Shown: positions 50,208 to 61,283, counted from the stretch's first letter. The stretch is 64,000 bases of DNA from Flavobacterium chilense (GCF_001602525.1 NZ_LSYT01000002.1:496001-560000), one strand, 5' to 3'. Program-made: numbers and translations. Notes: generated by a model not told the origin, from the letters alone.

Positions 50208-52058
50208 ATGTGTGGAATTGTTGGATATATCGGTCATCGAGAGGCTTATCCTATTGTTATAAAAGGGTTAAAGCGGCTTGAGTACAGAGGATATGATAGT
50301 GCCGGGGTCATGTTGTATGATGATGAGTCTGGTGTAAAAGTCTGTAAAACAAAAGGTAAAGTTTCTGATCTTGAAGCAAAAGCAAAAGATAATTTAACTA
50401 CAAACGGAATTATAGGAATTGGACATACACGTTGGGCAACCCACGGAGTGCCAAATGATGTAAACTCACATCCGCATCTTTCTAATTCAGGAGATTTAGT
50501 TATTATTCATAATGGAATCATTGAGAATTATGCGCCACTTAAAGAAGAATTAATCAAAAGAGGTTATACTTTTAAGTCTGATACGGATACTGAGGTTTTA
50601 GTAAATCTTATCGAAGAGGTTCAGAAAAATGAAGGAATTAAACTGGGTAAAGCAGTTCAGATTGCTTTAAATCAGGTTGTAGGAGCGTATGCGATTGCGG
50701 TTTTTGATAGAAAAAATCCAAACGAAATTGTAGCTGCAAGATTAGGTAGCCCGTTAGCGATTGGAGTGGGTGAAGGAGAATACTTTATAGCTTCTGATGC
50801 TTCTCCTTTTATCGAGTACACTTCAAATGCGATTTATCTTGAAGATGGTGAAATGGCAAATATTAGATTGCATAAGCCTCTTAAAGTTAGAAAAATTCAG
50901 GACGACTCTTTGGTAAATCCTTATATTCAGCAGCTTCAGATGAATTTGGAGCAAATTGAAAAAGGAGGTTATGATCACTTTATGCTTAAAGAAATCTATG
51001 AGCAACCAAGTGTTATAAAAGATACTTACAGAGGAAGACTTCATGCTAATGAAGGGATAGTTCAAATGGCTGGAGTTGAGGATAACCTTGAAAAGTTCTT
51101 AAACGCTCAGCGAATCTTAATTGTAGCTTGTGGTACTTCATGGCACGCAGGTTTAGTAGCAGAATATATTTTTGAAGAGTTTACCCGTATTCCGGTTGAA
51201 GTTGAATATGCTTCTGAATTTAGATACAGAAACCCAATCATTAATAAAAATGATGTAGTTATTGCAATTTCTCAATCTGGAGAAACTGCAGATACTATGG
51301 CGGCTATTAAACTGGCAAAAGAAAATGGTGCTTTTGTTTTTGGAGTTTGTAATGTAGTAGGTTCTTCTATTTCGAGAGAAAGCCATGCAGGAGCTTATAC
51401 ACATGCAGGGCCAGAAATTGGAGTGGCTTCGACTAAAGCGTTTACAACACAAATTACTGTTTTAACCATGATCGCTTTACGATTAGGGAAAGCTAAAGGT
51501 ACTTTGTCGAATCCTGATTTTCATGCTTACTTGCAGGAATTAGAATTGATTCCGGAAAGAGTTGCTGAAGCATTAGAAACAAATGACAGAGCAAAAGAAA
51601 TTGCTGCTGCTTTTAAAGATGCGCCAAATTGCTTGTATTTAGGTCGTGGATATAATTTCCCTGTGGCACTAGAAGGTGCTTTGAAGCTTAAAGAGATCTC
51701 TTATATTCATGCAGAAGGTTATCCGGCTGCTGAAATGAAACACGGTCCCATTGCTTTAATTGATGAGCATATGCCTGTTATTGTAATTGCTCCTAAACAA
51801 GGTCATTATGACAAAATTGTAAGTAACATACAGGAAATTAAATCCAGAAGTGGTAAAATCATTGCTGTAGTTACCAAAGGTGATACACAAGTTCGTGAAT
51901 TAGCTGATTATGTGATCGAAATTCCTGAAACTTCAGATGCGTTATCGCCACTTATTACAACTATACCATTGCAATTACTTTCTTACTATATTGCTGTTAT
52001 GAGAGGTTGTAATGTCGATCAGCCACGTAACCTGGCAAAATCTGTTACTGTAGAGTAA
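50208..52058 (+). CDS. glmS: Glucosamine-fructose-6-phosphate aminotransferase
   Basis: 616 residues, full length. N-terminal glutamine amidotransferase with Cys2 in MCGIVGYIG, RLEYRGYDSAG, HTRWATHGVPNDVNSHPH and HNGIIENY. Two SIS domains (about 290-430 and 465-600) with CGTSWHAG, ISQSGETADT and LKEISYIHAEGYPAAEMKHG. The C-terminus is DQPRNLAKSVTVE, as expected. Makes glucosamine-6-phosphate for peptidoglycan and LPS. A terminator follows at 52081. Confidence 0.97.
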   Translation: MCGIVGYIGHREAYPIVIKGLKRLEYRGYDSAGVMLYDDESGVKVCKTKGKVSDLEAKAKDNLTTNGIIGIGHTRWATHGVPNDVNSHPHLSNSGDLVIIHNGIIENYAPLKEELIKRGYTFKSDTDTEVLVNLIEEVQKNEGIKLGKAVQIALNQVVGAYAIAVFDRKNPNEIVAARLGSPLAIGVGEGEYFIASDASPFIEYTSNAIYLEDGEMANIRLHKPLKVRKIQDDSLVNPYIQQLQMNLEQIEKGGYDHFMLKEIYEQPSVIKDTYRGRLHANEGIVQMAGVEDNLEKFLNAQRILIVACGTSWHAGLVAEYIFEEFTRIPVEVEYASEFRYRNPIINKNDVVIAISQSGETADTMAAIKLAKENGAFVFGVCNVVGSSISRESHAGAYTHAGPEIGVASTKAFTTQITVLTMIALRLGKAKGTLSNPDFHAYLQELELIPERVAEALETNDRAKEIAAAFKDAPNCLYLGRGYNFPVALEGALKLKEISYIHAEGYPAAEMKHGPIALIDEHMPVIVIAPKQGHYDKIVSNIQEIKSRSGKIIAVVTKGDTQVRELADYVIEIPETSDALSPLITTIPLQLLSYYIAVMRGCNVDQPRNLAKSVTVE

Positions 52059-52080
52059 TATTTTAAAATATAAAAATGTT

Positions 52081-52110
52081 AAAAAAGCGAGATTTAGGTC
52101 TCGCTTTTTT
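52081..52110 (+). terminator. glmS terminator
   Basis: AAAAAAGCGAGA (52081-52092) and TCTCGCTTTTTT (52099-52110), 12-bp perfect stem, 6-nt loop. The following 250 bp to 52361 are AT-rich with no gene. Confidence 0.9.
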
Positions 52111-52361
52111 TTATTGTCATATTTTTTTTCTGACCCTTGTATTTTTATTAAATCCTCATTTTTTTTAAATAAAATTATATGTATGCATAGTAATTATATT
52201 TCGAAAAGATTAATGATTGATTTTAATTTAATAAAACTCATTAGCAAATAGTTAAAATAGATGCTAAAAAGATGTGTAATATTAATTTTTTTTAACATTT
52301 TTTTATTAATATTAAAAATATTTGTATTTTGGCTAGATAAACTAACCAAAAATTAACCTAA

Positions 52362-55154
52362 ATGAGAGTATATTTACTAATTATGTTGTTTTTCAGCGGA
52401 ATATCCTTTGCGCAGAATACAATTACGGGTTCTGTTACCGATAGTAACAAACAATCAATTCCTGGTGCCAATGTAACAATTGTAGGAGGCTCAAGTGGTG
52501 TTTCTACTGATTTTGACGGGACATTTAAACTCACCACATCTTCTAAGCCGCCTTTTACGATTAAGGTGACGGCAGTAGGATTCGAAACGAGAACGATTAA
52601 CATTACATCTTTAACTCAAAAAATAGATGTAGTTTTAAAAGACGAAGAAACAAAGCTGGATGAAATAGTAGTTTCGGCTTCAAGAACTCCTGAAAGAGTA
52701 ATTGAGTCGCCAGTTACTATTGAAAGAATGGGAATTCAGGAAATCAGGAATACAACAGCTCCTACTTTTTATGATGGTTTAGAAAACTTAAAAGAAGTAA
52801 ATTTCAATACCAGTAGTATCTCATTTAAGTCAATTAATACTCGTGGTTTTGCTACAGTTGCCAATACCCGTTTTATGCAGTTGGTTGACGGAATGGATAA
52901 TTCATCACCGGCATTGAACTTTGTTTTAGGAAACTTAATAGGTATTTCGGATATCGATGTGGCCAATGTTGAGCTTTTGCCTGGTGCATCTTCTGCGCTT
53001 TATGGAGCAAATGCTTTTAACGGTATTATGTTTATGAATAGTAAAAGCCCTTTTACAAACGAAGGAATAAGTGTTTATTACAAATACGGACAAACTAGTC
53101 AAAAAGCAGCCGGAACAAATGATTACAATGATTTTGGAATTAGAGCGGCAAAAGCTTTTACAAAACACTTTGCTTTAAAAGCTAACTTCACCTATATGGA
53201 GGCAACCGAATGGATTGCTGCCGATACAAGAAGTATGACTGGTGGTTCTGTTGGTCATGCCATGAATCAAAATTATGACGGATTAAATATCTATGGTGAC
53301 GAGGTTACTACTTTTATTCCAAATGTTGGACAAGTAAGCAGAACAGGATATCGTGAACAGGATTTGACAGATAATAAAGTTAAAAACGTAAAAGCAGATT
53401 TTTCTGCTCACATCAGACCTTTTGCTGATGATACAGAAGTTATTCTGCAATATAAAATAGGTTTAGGTAGTACGATTTATCAGGGAGCAAATAGATATGC
53501 ACTGAAAGATTTTATGATGCAACAAGGTAAAGTCGAAGTAAAAGGGAAAAACTTTTTTGCAAGATTTTATGCTACAGATGAAGATGCCGGAAATTCTTAT
53601 GATATGAGATTTGCTGCCTGGAACGTAAACAGAGCTGCAAAATCTGATCAGGAATGGTTTACCAATTACGCTACAGCTTATCAGTTATCTGGTGCTGTGA
53701 TGGGAACAAATGCAAATGAATCTGCAGCTATTGCAAGAAACTTTGCTGATTATAATATACTTCCTGCGCAAATCTCGTTTATTCCAAAACCTACAGGTCA
53801 GGCAAGATTTGAACCAGGCTCGGCTCAGTTTAATAGTGCATTGGCAACAGTGCTCTCAAATCCTGATTTAACTCAGGGAGCTAAATTTATTGACCATTCA
53901 AAATTATATCACTCTGATGTTAATTATAACTTTAGAGATATGATAAAATGGGCAGAAATTCAGGTTGGTGGTTCCTGGAGAGAATATATAATGAATTCTG
54001 AAGGAACTATTTTTACAGATTATGATGGTCCAATTAGTTATAGAGAATATGGTGCTTATGGTCAATTAACTAAAAAGTTTCTTGAAGACAGATTAAAGTT
54101 CACGGGATCTTTACGTTATGATAAAAGCCAAAACTTTGATGGAAAAATTTCTCCAAGAGTTTCATTTGTATATTCTGCAGGTGAATCAAAAAGACATAAC
54201 TTCAGATTGTCTTATCAAACAGGTTTTCGTAACCCAACAACACAAGATCAATATATTGGTTTAGATTTAGGACCATTTGCATTAATTGGTTCTGCGCCTG
54301 AAAATTTAGATCGTTTTAAAGAAACAGTAAATGTAAGTGCGGCAGGACAGGCAATTGCGGGTCAGCCTGCAACAATAGGAATGTCAGGTCAAAATGCTTA
54401 TCATAATGCTTATACTGTTGCTTCTGTTCAGGCGTTTGCTGCTTCAGCAAATCCGGCAGATCTTCAGGTTGCTAATATAGGTTTAGTAAAGCCGGAACAG
54501 GTTCAGGCTTTTGAGGTGGGATATCGTTCAGTAGTTCAAAACGATTTATCAATAGACTTGAATGCTTATTATAATATTTATAATGATTTCATGAATACTG
54601 CTAGAGTAATATCTCCTTACTACGGAACGGTAGGAACAGATTCTTCTAATCCTGCGGTACAACAATCTTACCAGGCATTAGCATTTGGTGACAGAAGAGT
54701 GTATCAGGTTTATACAAACACAACAGCGCAGGTTTCTTCATTAGGCTTTGGAGTTGGTTTGTCTAAAAAAGTATATAAAGATTTTGAATTAGGTGTGAAT
54801 TATAACTACGCTCAATTTGATTTTAACCAGGCAGATGATCCAAGTTTTGTGGCAGGATTTAATACTCCAAAACACAGAATCAAAGCTTCTCTTGGAAATG
54901 CAAAAGTGATTAAAAATTTAGGTTTTAATGTGAATGTAAGATGGAATACAGAGTATTTATGGCAATCGTCTTTTGGAGACGGAATGATTCCGGAGAATAC
55001 CGTTCTTGATGCTCAGATAAATTATGCTTTCCCAAAACTAAAATCCGTTTTTAAAGTTGGGGCAACAAATCTTTTTGGATCTGATTATCTTCAGGTAATT
55101 GGAGCAGGAGCAATTGGTCAGCAATGGTTTCTTTCCTGGACAATTAATCCATAA
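52362..55154 (+). CDS. TonB-dependent receptor
   Basis: 930 residues, outer-membrane active transporter. Signal peptide MRVYLLIMLFFSGISFAQ; a carboxypeptidase-regulatory-like domain (about 20-95, ITGSVTDSNKQSIPGANVTI). The plug domain (about 115-225) has VELLPGASSALYGANAFNGI, and the rest is the beta-barrel, ending with an aromatic-rich QQWFLSWTINP. It is not SusC-length and has no SusD partner. Instead an SGNH hydrolase lipoprotein follows after 94 bp. The cargo is unknown and may be an ester-linked substrate. Confidence 0.93.
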   Translation: MRVYLLIMLFFSGISFAQNTITGSVTDSNKQSIPGANVTIVGGSSGVSTDFDGTFKLTTSSKPPFTIKVTAVGFETRTINITSLTQKIDVVLKDEETKLDEIVVSASRTPERVIESPVTIERMGIQEIRNTTAPTFYDGLENLKEVNFNTSSISFKSINTRGFATVANTRFMQLVDGMDNSSPALNFVLGNLIGISDIDVANVELLPGASSALYGANAFNGIMFMNSKSPFTNEGISVYYKYGQTSQKAAGTNDYNDFGIRAAKAFTKHFALKANFTYMEATEWIAADTRSMTGGSVGHAMNQNYDGLNIYGDEVTTFIPNVGQVSRTGYREQDLTDNKVKNVKADFSAHIRPFADDTEVILQYKIGLGSTIYQGANRYALKDFMMQQGKVEVKGKNFFARFYATDEDAGNSYDMRFAAWNVNRAAKSDQEWFTNYATAYQLSGAVMGTNANESAAIARNFADYNILPAQISFIPKPTGQARFEPGSAQFNSALATVLSNPDLTQGAKFIDHSKLYHSDVNYNFRDMIKWAEIQVGGSWREYIMNSEGTIFTDYDGPISYREYGAYGQLTKKFLEDRLKFTGSLRYDKSQNFDGKISPRVSFVYSAGESKRHNFRLSYQTGFRNPTTQDQYIGLDLGPFALIGSAPENLDRFKETVNVSAAGQAIAGQPATIGMSGQNAYHNAYTVASVQAFAASANPADLQVANIGLVKPEQVQAFEVGYRSVVQNDLSIDLNAYYNIYNDFMNTARVISPYYGTVGTDSSNPAVQQSYQALAFGDRRVYQVYTNTTAQVSSLGFGVGLSKKVYKDFELGVNYNYAQFDFNQADDPSFVAGFNTPKHRIKASLGNAKVIKNLGFNVNVRWNTEYLWQSSFGDGMIPENTVLDAQINYAFPKLKSVFKVGATNLFGSDYLQVIGAGAIGQQWFLSWTINP

Positions 55155-55248
55155 TTATAAAATTGGTTAGGTGAAAACAGGTTTCTTTCTTTTAGTTTTT
55201 ATATAAAACAAAAAATCGAAAGAAGTAATAATTTTAAAACTTAATAAG

Positions 55249-56712
55249 ATGATAAAAAATATGAAATGGCTATTATTGGTTTCTTTAACCTTTATGGCAT
55301 GTAATAATGATGATAGTGATACGCCTGCAGAGGTACCGGTTGTTCCCGGGTCTGCGGTGTTTACAAAATATGTAGCGCTGGGAGACTCTTTTGCTGCAGG
55401 TTATAGCGACAATGCTCTTTTTAAAAAGGGTCAGGAAGGATCGTATACCAATATACTCGCGCAGCAATTTGTAGCTGCCGGTGGAGGAGCTTTTGCGACT
55501 CCGTTTATGAATGATAATATTGGAGGGTTATTATTAGGTGGAAATGTAATTGCCGGAACACGTTTATATTTTAACGGATCAGCTCCGGTTAATGTTGCTG
55601 GTAAACCTACTACCGAAGTTACTTCGCATTTGACCGGTACATTTGGAAATCTGGGAGTGCCGGGAGCCAAAACCTATCATTTGATAGCGCCAGGTTATGG
55701 AAATGTTGCCGGAGTGGCAACAGGAGCGGCAAATCCTTATTTTGCCCGCTTTTCAAGTTCGCCAACAACAACAGTCTTGGCCGATGCTGTATCGCAATCT
55801 CCAACCTTCTTTTCTTTGTTTATTGGAGGAAATGATGTTTTAGCTTATGCTACATCCGGAGGAGTTGGAAAAGATCAAACCGGAAATATGAATCCAGCGA
55901 CTTATTCCGGTAATGATATTACAGATCCAACAGTATTTAAAAATATATATTCAGGTTTAGTGACTTCTTTAACAGCAAATGGTGCAAAAGGAGTTGTGGC
56001 AAATTTACCTTATATAACTGCATTGCCTTATTTTACAACCGTTCCTTACAACCCTGCTACACTTACTGCAGCGTTGGCAACTCAGTTAAATGCTGGTTAT
56101 GCGGTTTATAATGGAGGTTTGAAACAAATGGTTGCTAATAAGCTATTAAGTCAGGACGAAGCAAACAGAAGAACGATTAATTTTGTTGCAGGAGCTAATG
56201 CGGTAGTTGTTGTAGATAGTTACTTGACAGATCTTTCAGGTTTTGGGCTTCCTTCTTACAGACAAGCTACCAAAGAAGATCTGGTTGTCTTGTCGGCCAG
56301 AATATTTATTGGAACTACAGTTGGCGGAGATCCAACAAAAGTGAATGGGCTTTCTGTGCCATTAGCAGATAGCTGGGTATTAACAAAAGATGAAATTGCC
56401 GAAGTAAAAAAAGCTACAGATGCTTACAATGCCGCGATTCAGTCAATCGCTACAGAAAAAGGCCTGGCTTTTGTAGATACAAAAGCTGTTATGGCACAAT
56501 TATCAAGTGGTGGTTACAGATTTGGTAATTTTACCATGTCATCTACATATGTTACAGGAGGAGCTTTTTCTTTAGATGGAGTTCATCCAAGTGGAAGAGG
56601 ATATGGTCTAATTGCAAATATTTTTATAGATGCAATAAACGCAAAATACGGTTCGACATTGCGTCATGTTGATTTGGCTTTATATCCAATTCAATATCCA
56701 GGAACGTTATAG
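55249..56712 (+). CDS. SGNH/GDSL hydrolase lipoprotein
   Basis: 487 residues. Lipobox signal KWLLLVSLTFMAC (Cys18), then an acidic linker. SGNH blocks: VALGDSFAAGYSD (nucleophile Ser47), the glycine block near FGNLGVPGAKT, GGNDVLAY, and DGVHPSGRGYGLIAN (Asp/His). Predicted to hydrolyse esters at the outer membrane or on the cell surface. The insert between blocks is long compared with minimal SGNH enzymes. Paired with the TonB receptor, it may release the molecule that the receptor imports. Met5 is an alternative start. Confidence 0.88.
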   Translation: MIKNMKWLLLVSLTFMACNNDDSDTPAEVPVVPGSAVFTKYVALGDSFAAGYSDNALFKKGQEGSYTNILAQQFVAAGGGAFATPFMNDNIGGLLLGGNVIAGTRLYFNGSAPVNVAGKPTTEVTSHLTGTFGNLGVPGAKTYHLIAPGYGNVAGVATGAANPYFARFSSSPTTTVLADAVSQSPTFFSLFIGGNDVLAYATSGGVGKDQTGNMNPATYSGNDITDPTVFKNIYSGLVTSLTANGAKGVVANLPYITALPYFTTVPYNPATLTAALATQLNAGYAVYNGGLKQMVANKLLSQDEANRRTINFVAGANAVVVVDSYLTDLSGFGLPSYRQATKEDLVVLSARIFIGTTVGGDPTKVNGLSVPLADSWVLTKDEIAEVKKATDAYNAAIQSIATEKGLAFVDTKAVMAQLSSGGYRFGNFTMSSTYVTGGAFSLDGVHPSGRGYGLIANIFIDAINAKYGSTLRHVDLALYPIQYPGTL

Positions 56713-56729
56713 TAAGCCAATTTTTTAGT

Positions 56730-56765
56730 AAAAAGCCACGCATTTCTAAAATGTAGTGGCTTTTT
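56730..56765 (+). terminator. Terminator after the SGNH hydrolase gene
   Basis: AAAAAGCCAC (56730-56739) and GTGGCTTTTT (56756-56765), with a partial inner stem GCATTT/AAATGT, then more T. Confidence 0.8.
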
Positions 56766-56853
56766 TTATTTTTGTTAAAAAATGCTATTTTCGGTTTTTG
56801 AGACCTGACTTTTAGGAATCAAACAAAATAATAGTATTTTTTATAAAAAAAAA

Positions 56854-56883
56854 TTGATTTTATATTTTAAAAAATTATCTTTG
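56854..56883 (+). promoter_or_regulatory. atpD promoter, full Bacteroidota consensus
   Basis: TTG (56854-56856), a 19-bp spacer, then TATCTTTG (56876-56883). This is an exact match to TTG-N19-TAnnTTTG and the best promoter in the window. The predicted leader is about 55 nt. Confidence 0.8.
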
Positions 56884-56941
56884 CGCTCTGAAAAAAGAGG
56901 TATTTTCGATAAACCTAAATAGCTATTTAATAAATACATAA

Positions 56942-58456
<1,515 letters not shown>

Positions 58457-58457
58457 A

Positions 58458-58537
58458 AATAAAGTTAAAAGTTAGAAGTTAAAGGTTATTGTTTTGTAAC
58501 TTTTAACTTTTAACAAATAACTTCTAACTTAAAAAAT
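58458..58537 (+). repeat. Long imperfect hairpin between atpD and atpC
   Basis: AAGTTAGAAGTTA (58469-58481) pairs perfectly with TAACTTCTAACTT (58518-58530). Inside, TTAAAGGTTA (58479-58488) can pair with TAACTTTTAA (58497-58506). The right arm ends 7 nt before the atpC ATG and could restrict ribosome entry or stabilise the mRNA. Confidence 0.7.
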
Positions 58538-58819
58538 ATGATTTTAGAAATAGTATCACCAGAAGCAAAATTATTTTCAGGAGAAGTAACATCAGTTACA
58601 TTGCCTGGAGTTGATGGAAGCTTTCAAATATTGAATCATCACGCTCCTATTGTTTCTATTTTAGAAAAAGGAATTATTAAAATTGCAGCGCCAAGTTTTA
58701 ATTTTTCTAAAGATGTAGCGAGCAAATTCACGAAAGTAAATGACCAGACTTATACATTAGAGATCACGTCAGGTACTATCGAAATGAAAGACAATAAAAT
58801 AATTGTTTTAGTTGACTAA
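58538..58819 (+). CDS. atpC: F1 ATP synthase epsilon subunit
   Basis: 93 residues. Only the N-terminal beta-sandwich domain (ILEIVSPEAKLFSGEVTSVT, LPGVDGSFQILNHHAPIVSIL) is present. The C-terminal helical hairpin found in E. coli epsilon (about 138 residues) is missing, as in many Bacteroidota. The inhibitory 'arm' function of epsilon is therefore not expected. Co-transcribed with atpD. Confidence 0.93.
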   Translation: MILEIVSPEAKLFSGEVTSVTLPGVDGSFQILNHHAPIVSILEKGIIKIAAPSFNFSKDVASKFTKVNDQTYTLEITSGTIEMKDNKIIVLVD

Positions 58820-58838
58820 GACAATTTTAGAATAAATG

Positions 58839-58866
58839 AAAAGCCAAACAGAAATGTTTGGCTTTT
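58839..58866 (+). terminator. atpC terminator
   Basis: AAAAGCCAAACA (58839-58850) and TGTTTGGCTTTT (58855-58866), 12-bp perfect stem with a GAAA tetraloop, then T residues. Confidence 0.9.
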
Positions 58867-59012
58867 TTTATTGCCACAAATCATATACATTTGGGGTATT
58901 AACATCTCTTTATAAAATATTGATCGTTTATAAAAGCTCAGTAAGTTTTTGTAGTTAAGCTTTATCAGCGCGATATGGCTTAGATATTTATGTCAAATTT
59001 TATAAAGAATAT

Positions 59013-59651
59013 ATGAAAAATATAGAAAAAGTTGCCGTTTTGGGCGGTGGCGGAAGAACTGGAAAATACCTTGTAAACCAGTTATTAAAAAAAGGATTTA
59101 GCGTTAAACTTTTGCTTAGAAATCCTAAAGATTTTACCATTCAGGATACAAAAATCGAGATTGTTAAAGGTGATGCCCTTGACATAGAATCAATACAAGA
59201 GTTACTCATGAATTGCCAGGCTGTAATGAGTACAATTGGTCAGAGAAAAAATGAATCTTTGGTTGCAAGTGTGGCAACCAGAAACATTTTGAAAACAATG
59301 AAAGATTACAGCATTCAACGTTATGTTTTGCTTGCCGGTTTGAATATTGATACCCCATTTGATAAAAAAAGTCCTAAAACGCTTATGGCTACTGAATGGA
59401 TGAAAAATAACTTTCCTCTAATTCAGGAAGACAGGCAAAAAGCATATGGGTTTTTAACCGAAAGTGAAGTTAACTGGACTCAGGTTCGGGTTCCGTTTAT
59501 TGAATTTACAGATCTGATTACTGAAATTTCAGTAAATACAGAAGACTGTTTGGGAGATAAAATAAGTGCCCAAAACATTGCGGGATTTATGGTCGAAGAA
59601 ATGATTGAATCAAAATTCAGCAGGCAATCACCATTTATTAGTGCCGTTTAA
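59013..59651 (+). CDS. NAD(P)-binding NmrA/SDR-like protein
   Basis: 212 residues, soluble. Rossmann start VAVLGGGGRTGKYLVNQLLK (GxGGxTG type), the second strand KLLLRNPKDF, and VKGDALDIESIQELL and VMSTIGQ, as in the atypical short-chain NAD(P)H-binding group. There is no YxxxK catalytic pair, so it may be a reductase of the NmrA-like kind or a regulator. Followed by a small gap and bioF, which has its own promoter. Confidence 0.82.
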   Translation: MKNIEKVAVLGGGGRTGKYLVNQLLKKGFSVKLLLRNPKDFTIQDTKIEIVKGDALDIESIQELLMNCQAVMSTIGQRKNESLVASVATRNILKTMKDYSIQRYVLLAGLNIDTPFDKKSPKTLMATEWMKNNFPLIQEDRQKAYGFLTESEVNWTQVRVPFIEFTDLITEISVNTEDCLGDKISAQNIAGFMVEEMIESKFSRQSPFISAV

Positions 59652-59724
59652 ATAGTTTATCTAAAAGCAGCGGGTTATGATATATGATATGACCCGCTGT
59701 GATTTTATATTAGAATCAATTTTA

Positions 59725-59732
59725 TAACTTTG
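59725..59732 (+). promoter_or_regulatory. -7 box abutting the bioF start codon
   Basis: TAACTTTG ends 5 nt before the ATG at 59738, so a transcript from here would be leaderless or nearly so. No in-frame ATG follows that would keep the family's N-terminus. Confidence 0.6.
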
Positions 59733-59737
59733 CTTTT

Positions 59738-60874
59738 ATGAAATTACCGGAAAATCTGATTCAGAAACTCGAAACCAGAAAGCAGAATAATTCGCTTAGA
59801 AAATTACCTGTGTTTAATAATTTAGTTGATTTTTCTTCAAATGACTATATTGGGTTTTCGAAATCAGAATCTATTTTTAAACTCACTCATGCTTATTTAT
59901 TAGAAAATGAAATTTTTCAAAATGGAGCAACAGGTTCACGTTTAATTTCCGGAAACCATTCCTTGTATCAAATTGCAGAAAGCTTTATTGGTGAATTTCA
60001 TGATGCTGAATCGACTTTAATTTTCAATTCGGGTTACGATGCCAATGTTGGTTTTTTTAGCGCTGTACCGCAGCGAAATGATGTTATTTTGTATGATGAA
60101 TTAAGTCATGCTTCTATTCGTGACGGAATTACAATGTCGAATGCTAAATCGTATAAATTTAATCATAATGATTTTGAAGATTTAGAGCGACTCATTCAAA
60201 AATTTCGAGATACTAATGTTTATATTGTTACTGAAACCGTATTTTCTATGGATGGTGATAGTCCTAATCTAGAAGAATTAGTGGAGCTTTCAGAAAAGTA
60301 TAATTGTTATTTAATTGTTGATGAAGCGCATACTTTAGGTGTTTTTGGTGACAAAGGCGAAGGCTTAATACAAACATTGAGATTAAATCATAGAATCTTT
60401 GCGCGAATCATGACTTTCGGGAAAGGTTTGGGATGTCACGGTTCTGTAATTTTAGGAAGCATTGAGCTTAAAGAATATCTGGTAAATTTTGCCAGAAGTT
60501 TTATTTACACAACAGGATTATCTCCGCATGCTGTTGCTACAATTTTAGTTGCTTATCAGCAGTTAGAAATCGAAAATATCGAAATCAAAAAATTACGTAA
60601 AAACATTGTATTGTTTAATCAGCAAAAGAACTTATTGGGTTTAAAGCCCATGTTTGTTCGAAGTAAATCGGCAATACAATCGGCAATCGTTCCGGGAAAC
60701 GAAAATGTAAAGAAATTGGCGCAACAATTACAAGGCAAAGGTTTTGATGTGAAGCCCATACTTTCGCCAACTGTTCCTGAAGGACAAGAGCGTTTGCGTT
60801 TTTGTATCCATAGTTATAATTCAGAAGAAGAAATTAATCAGGTTTTAGAGTTATTAAGAGATTTTCTGTTTTAA
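59738..60874 (+). CDS. bioF: 8-amino-7-oxononanoate synthase
   Basis: 378 residues. PLP enzyme of the alpha-oxoamine synthase group; condenses pimeloyl-thioester with alanine, the first dedicated step in closing biotin's rings. NLVDFSSNDYIGFSKSE, NGATGSRLISGNHSLY, DELSHASIRDG (His ring-stacking), VDEAHTLGVFGDKGEG (PLP Asp) and MTFGKGLGCHGSVI (PLP Lys). The presence of bioD 2.6 kb downstream on the same strand supports BioF over the similar 2-amino-3-ketobutyrate ligase. Confidence 0.9.
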   Translation: MKLPENLIQKLETRKQNNSLRKLPVFNNLVDFSSNDYIGFSKSESIFKLTHAYLLENEIFQNGATGSRLISGNHSLYQIAESFIGEFHDAESTLIFNSGYDANVGFFSAVPQRNDVILYDELSHASIRDGITMSNAKSYKFNHNDFEDLERLIQKFRDTNVYIVTETVFSMDGDSPNLEELVELSEKYNCYLIVDEAHTLGVFGDKGEGLIQTLRLNHRIFARIMTFGKGLGCHGSVILGSIELKEYLVNFARSFIYTTGLSPHAVATILVAYQQLEIENIEIKKLRKNIVLFNQQKNLLGLKPMFVRSKSAIQSAIVPGNENVKKLAQQLQGKGFDVKPILSPTVPEGQERLRFCIHSYNSEEEINQVLELLRDFLF

Positions 60875-60879
60875 GTTAT

Positions 60880-60975
60880 TTCACAGAGATACACGAAATT
60901 GCTCGGAGATACACAAAAACAACTTTTTGAATCTTTGTATATTTTCTTTCGTGAACCTTTGCGAAATAAAAAATA
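60880..60975 (+). repeat. 'tttcacagagatacacgaa...ctttgcgaaata' repeat patch
   Basis: TTTCACAGAGATACACGAAATTG is followed by a second 'cggagatacacaaaa' and TTTCGTGAACCTTTGCGAAATA. It is related to the patch at 1155-1300 and to 63400-63490. The rest of the gap (60976-61085) shows nothing further. Confidence 0.6.
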
Positions 60976-61085
60976 TCAGTTGCCATTGCCCGTATTTACT
61001 CACTTTTAAAAAAAGTTGAATTTTTTTTGTAACGTTTTGGATGTTTGATTACTTACGAGTCGTAATCAAATAAACCAAAATAACT

Positions 61086-61283
61086 ATGAAAACAACATCA
61101 ACTTCAGTTAGCGAAAAAATATTCCATTTCGTATTTACCTTTTTAACTTCTGCCGGACTTGGCTATTCATTAGTAAACCAATTTATTTTAGAGAAATCTA
61201 ATAAAGATTTACTTCTGGTAATGCTGTGTTTGTTTCTTGCTTCGATAGCTTTGTGGCAAAGAAAAAAATACAGTAAAAAATAA
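61086..61283 (+). CDS. Small two-span membrane protein (65 aa)
   Basis: A polar Thr/Ser start, two hydrophobic spans (about 12-29 and 39-55), and a basic tail RKKYSKK. No family recognised. It precedes the TraB-family gene by 74 bp on the same strand and may share its transcript. Confidence 0.6.
   Translation: MKTTSTSVSEKIFHFVFTFLTSAGLGYSLVNQFILEKSNKDLLLVMLCLFLASIALWQRKKYSKK

Noticed and set aside
52111..52361. A riboswitch ahead of the TonB receptor gene
   Set aside because: The stretch is AT-rich with no stable stems and no conserved box such as those of cobalamin or TPP riboswitches.
53000..55154. SusC/SusD polysaccharide-use locus
   Set aside because: The receptor is shorter than SusC and no SusD-like gene or glycoside hydrolase adjoins it.
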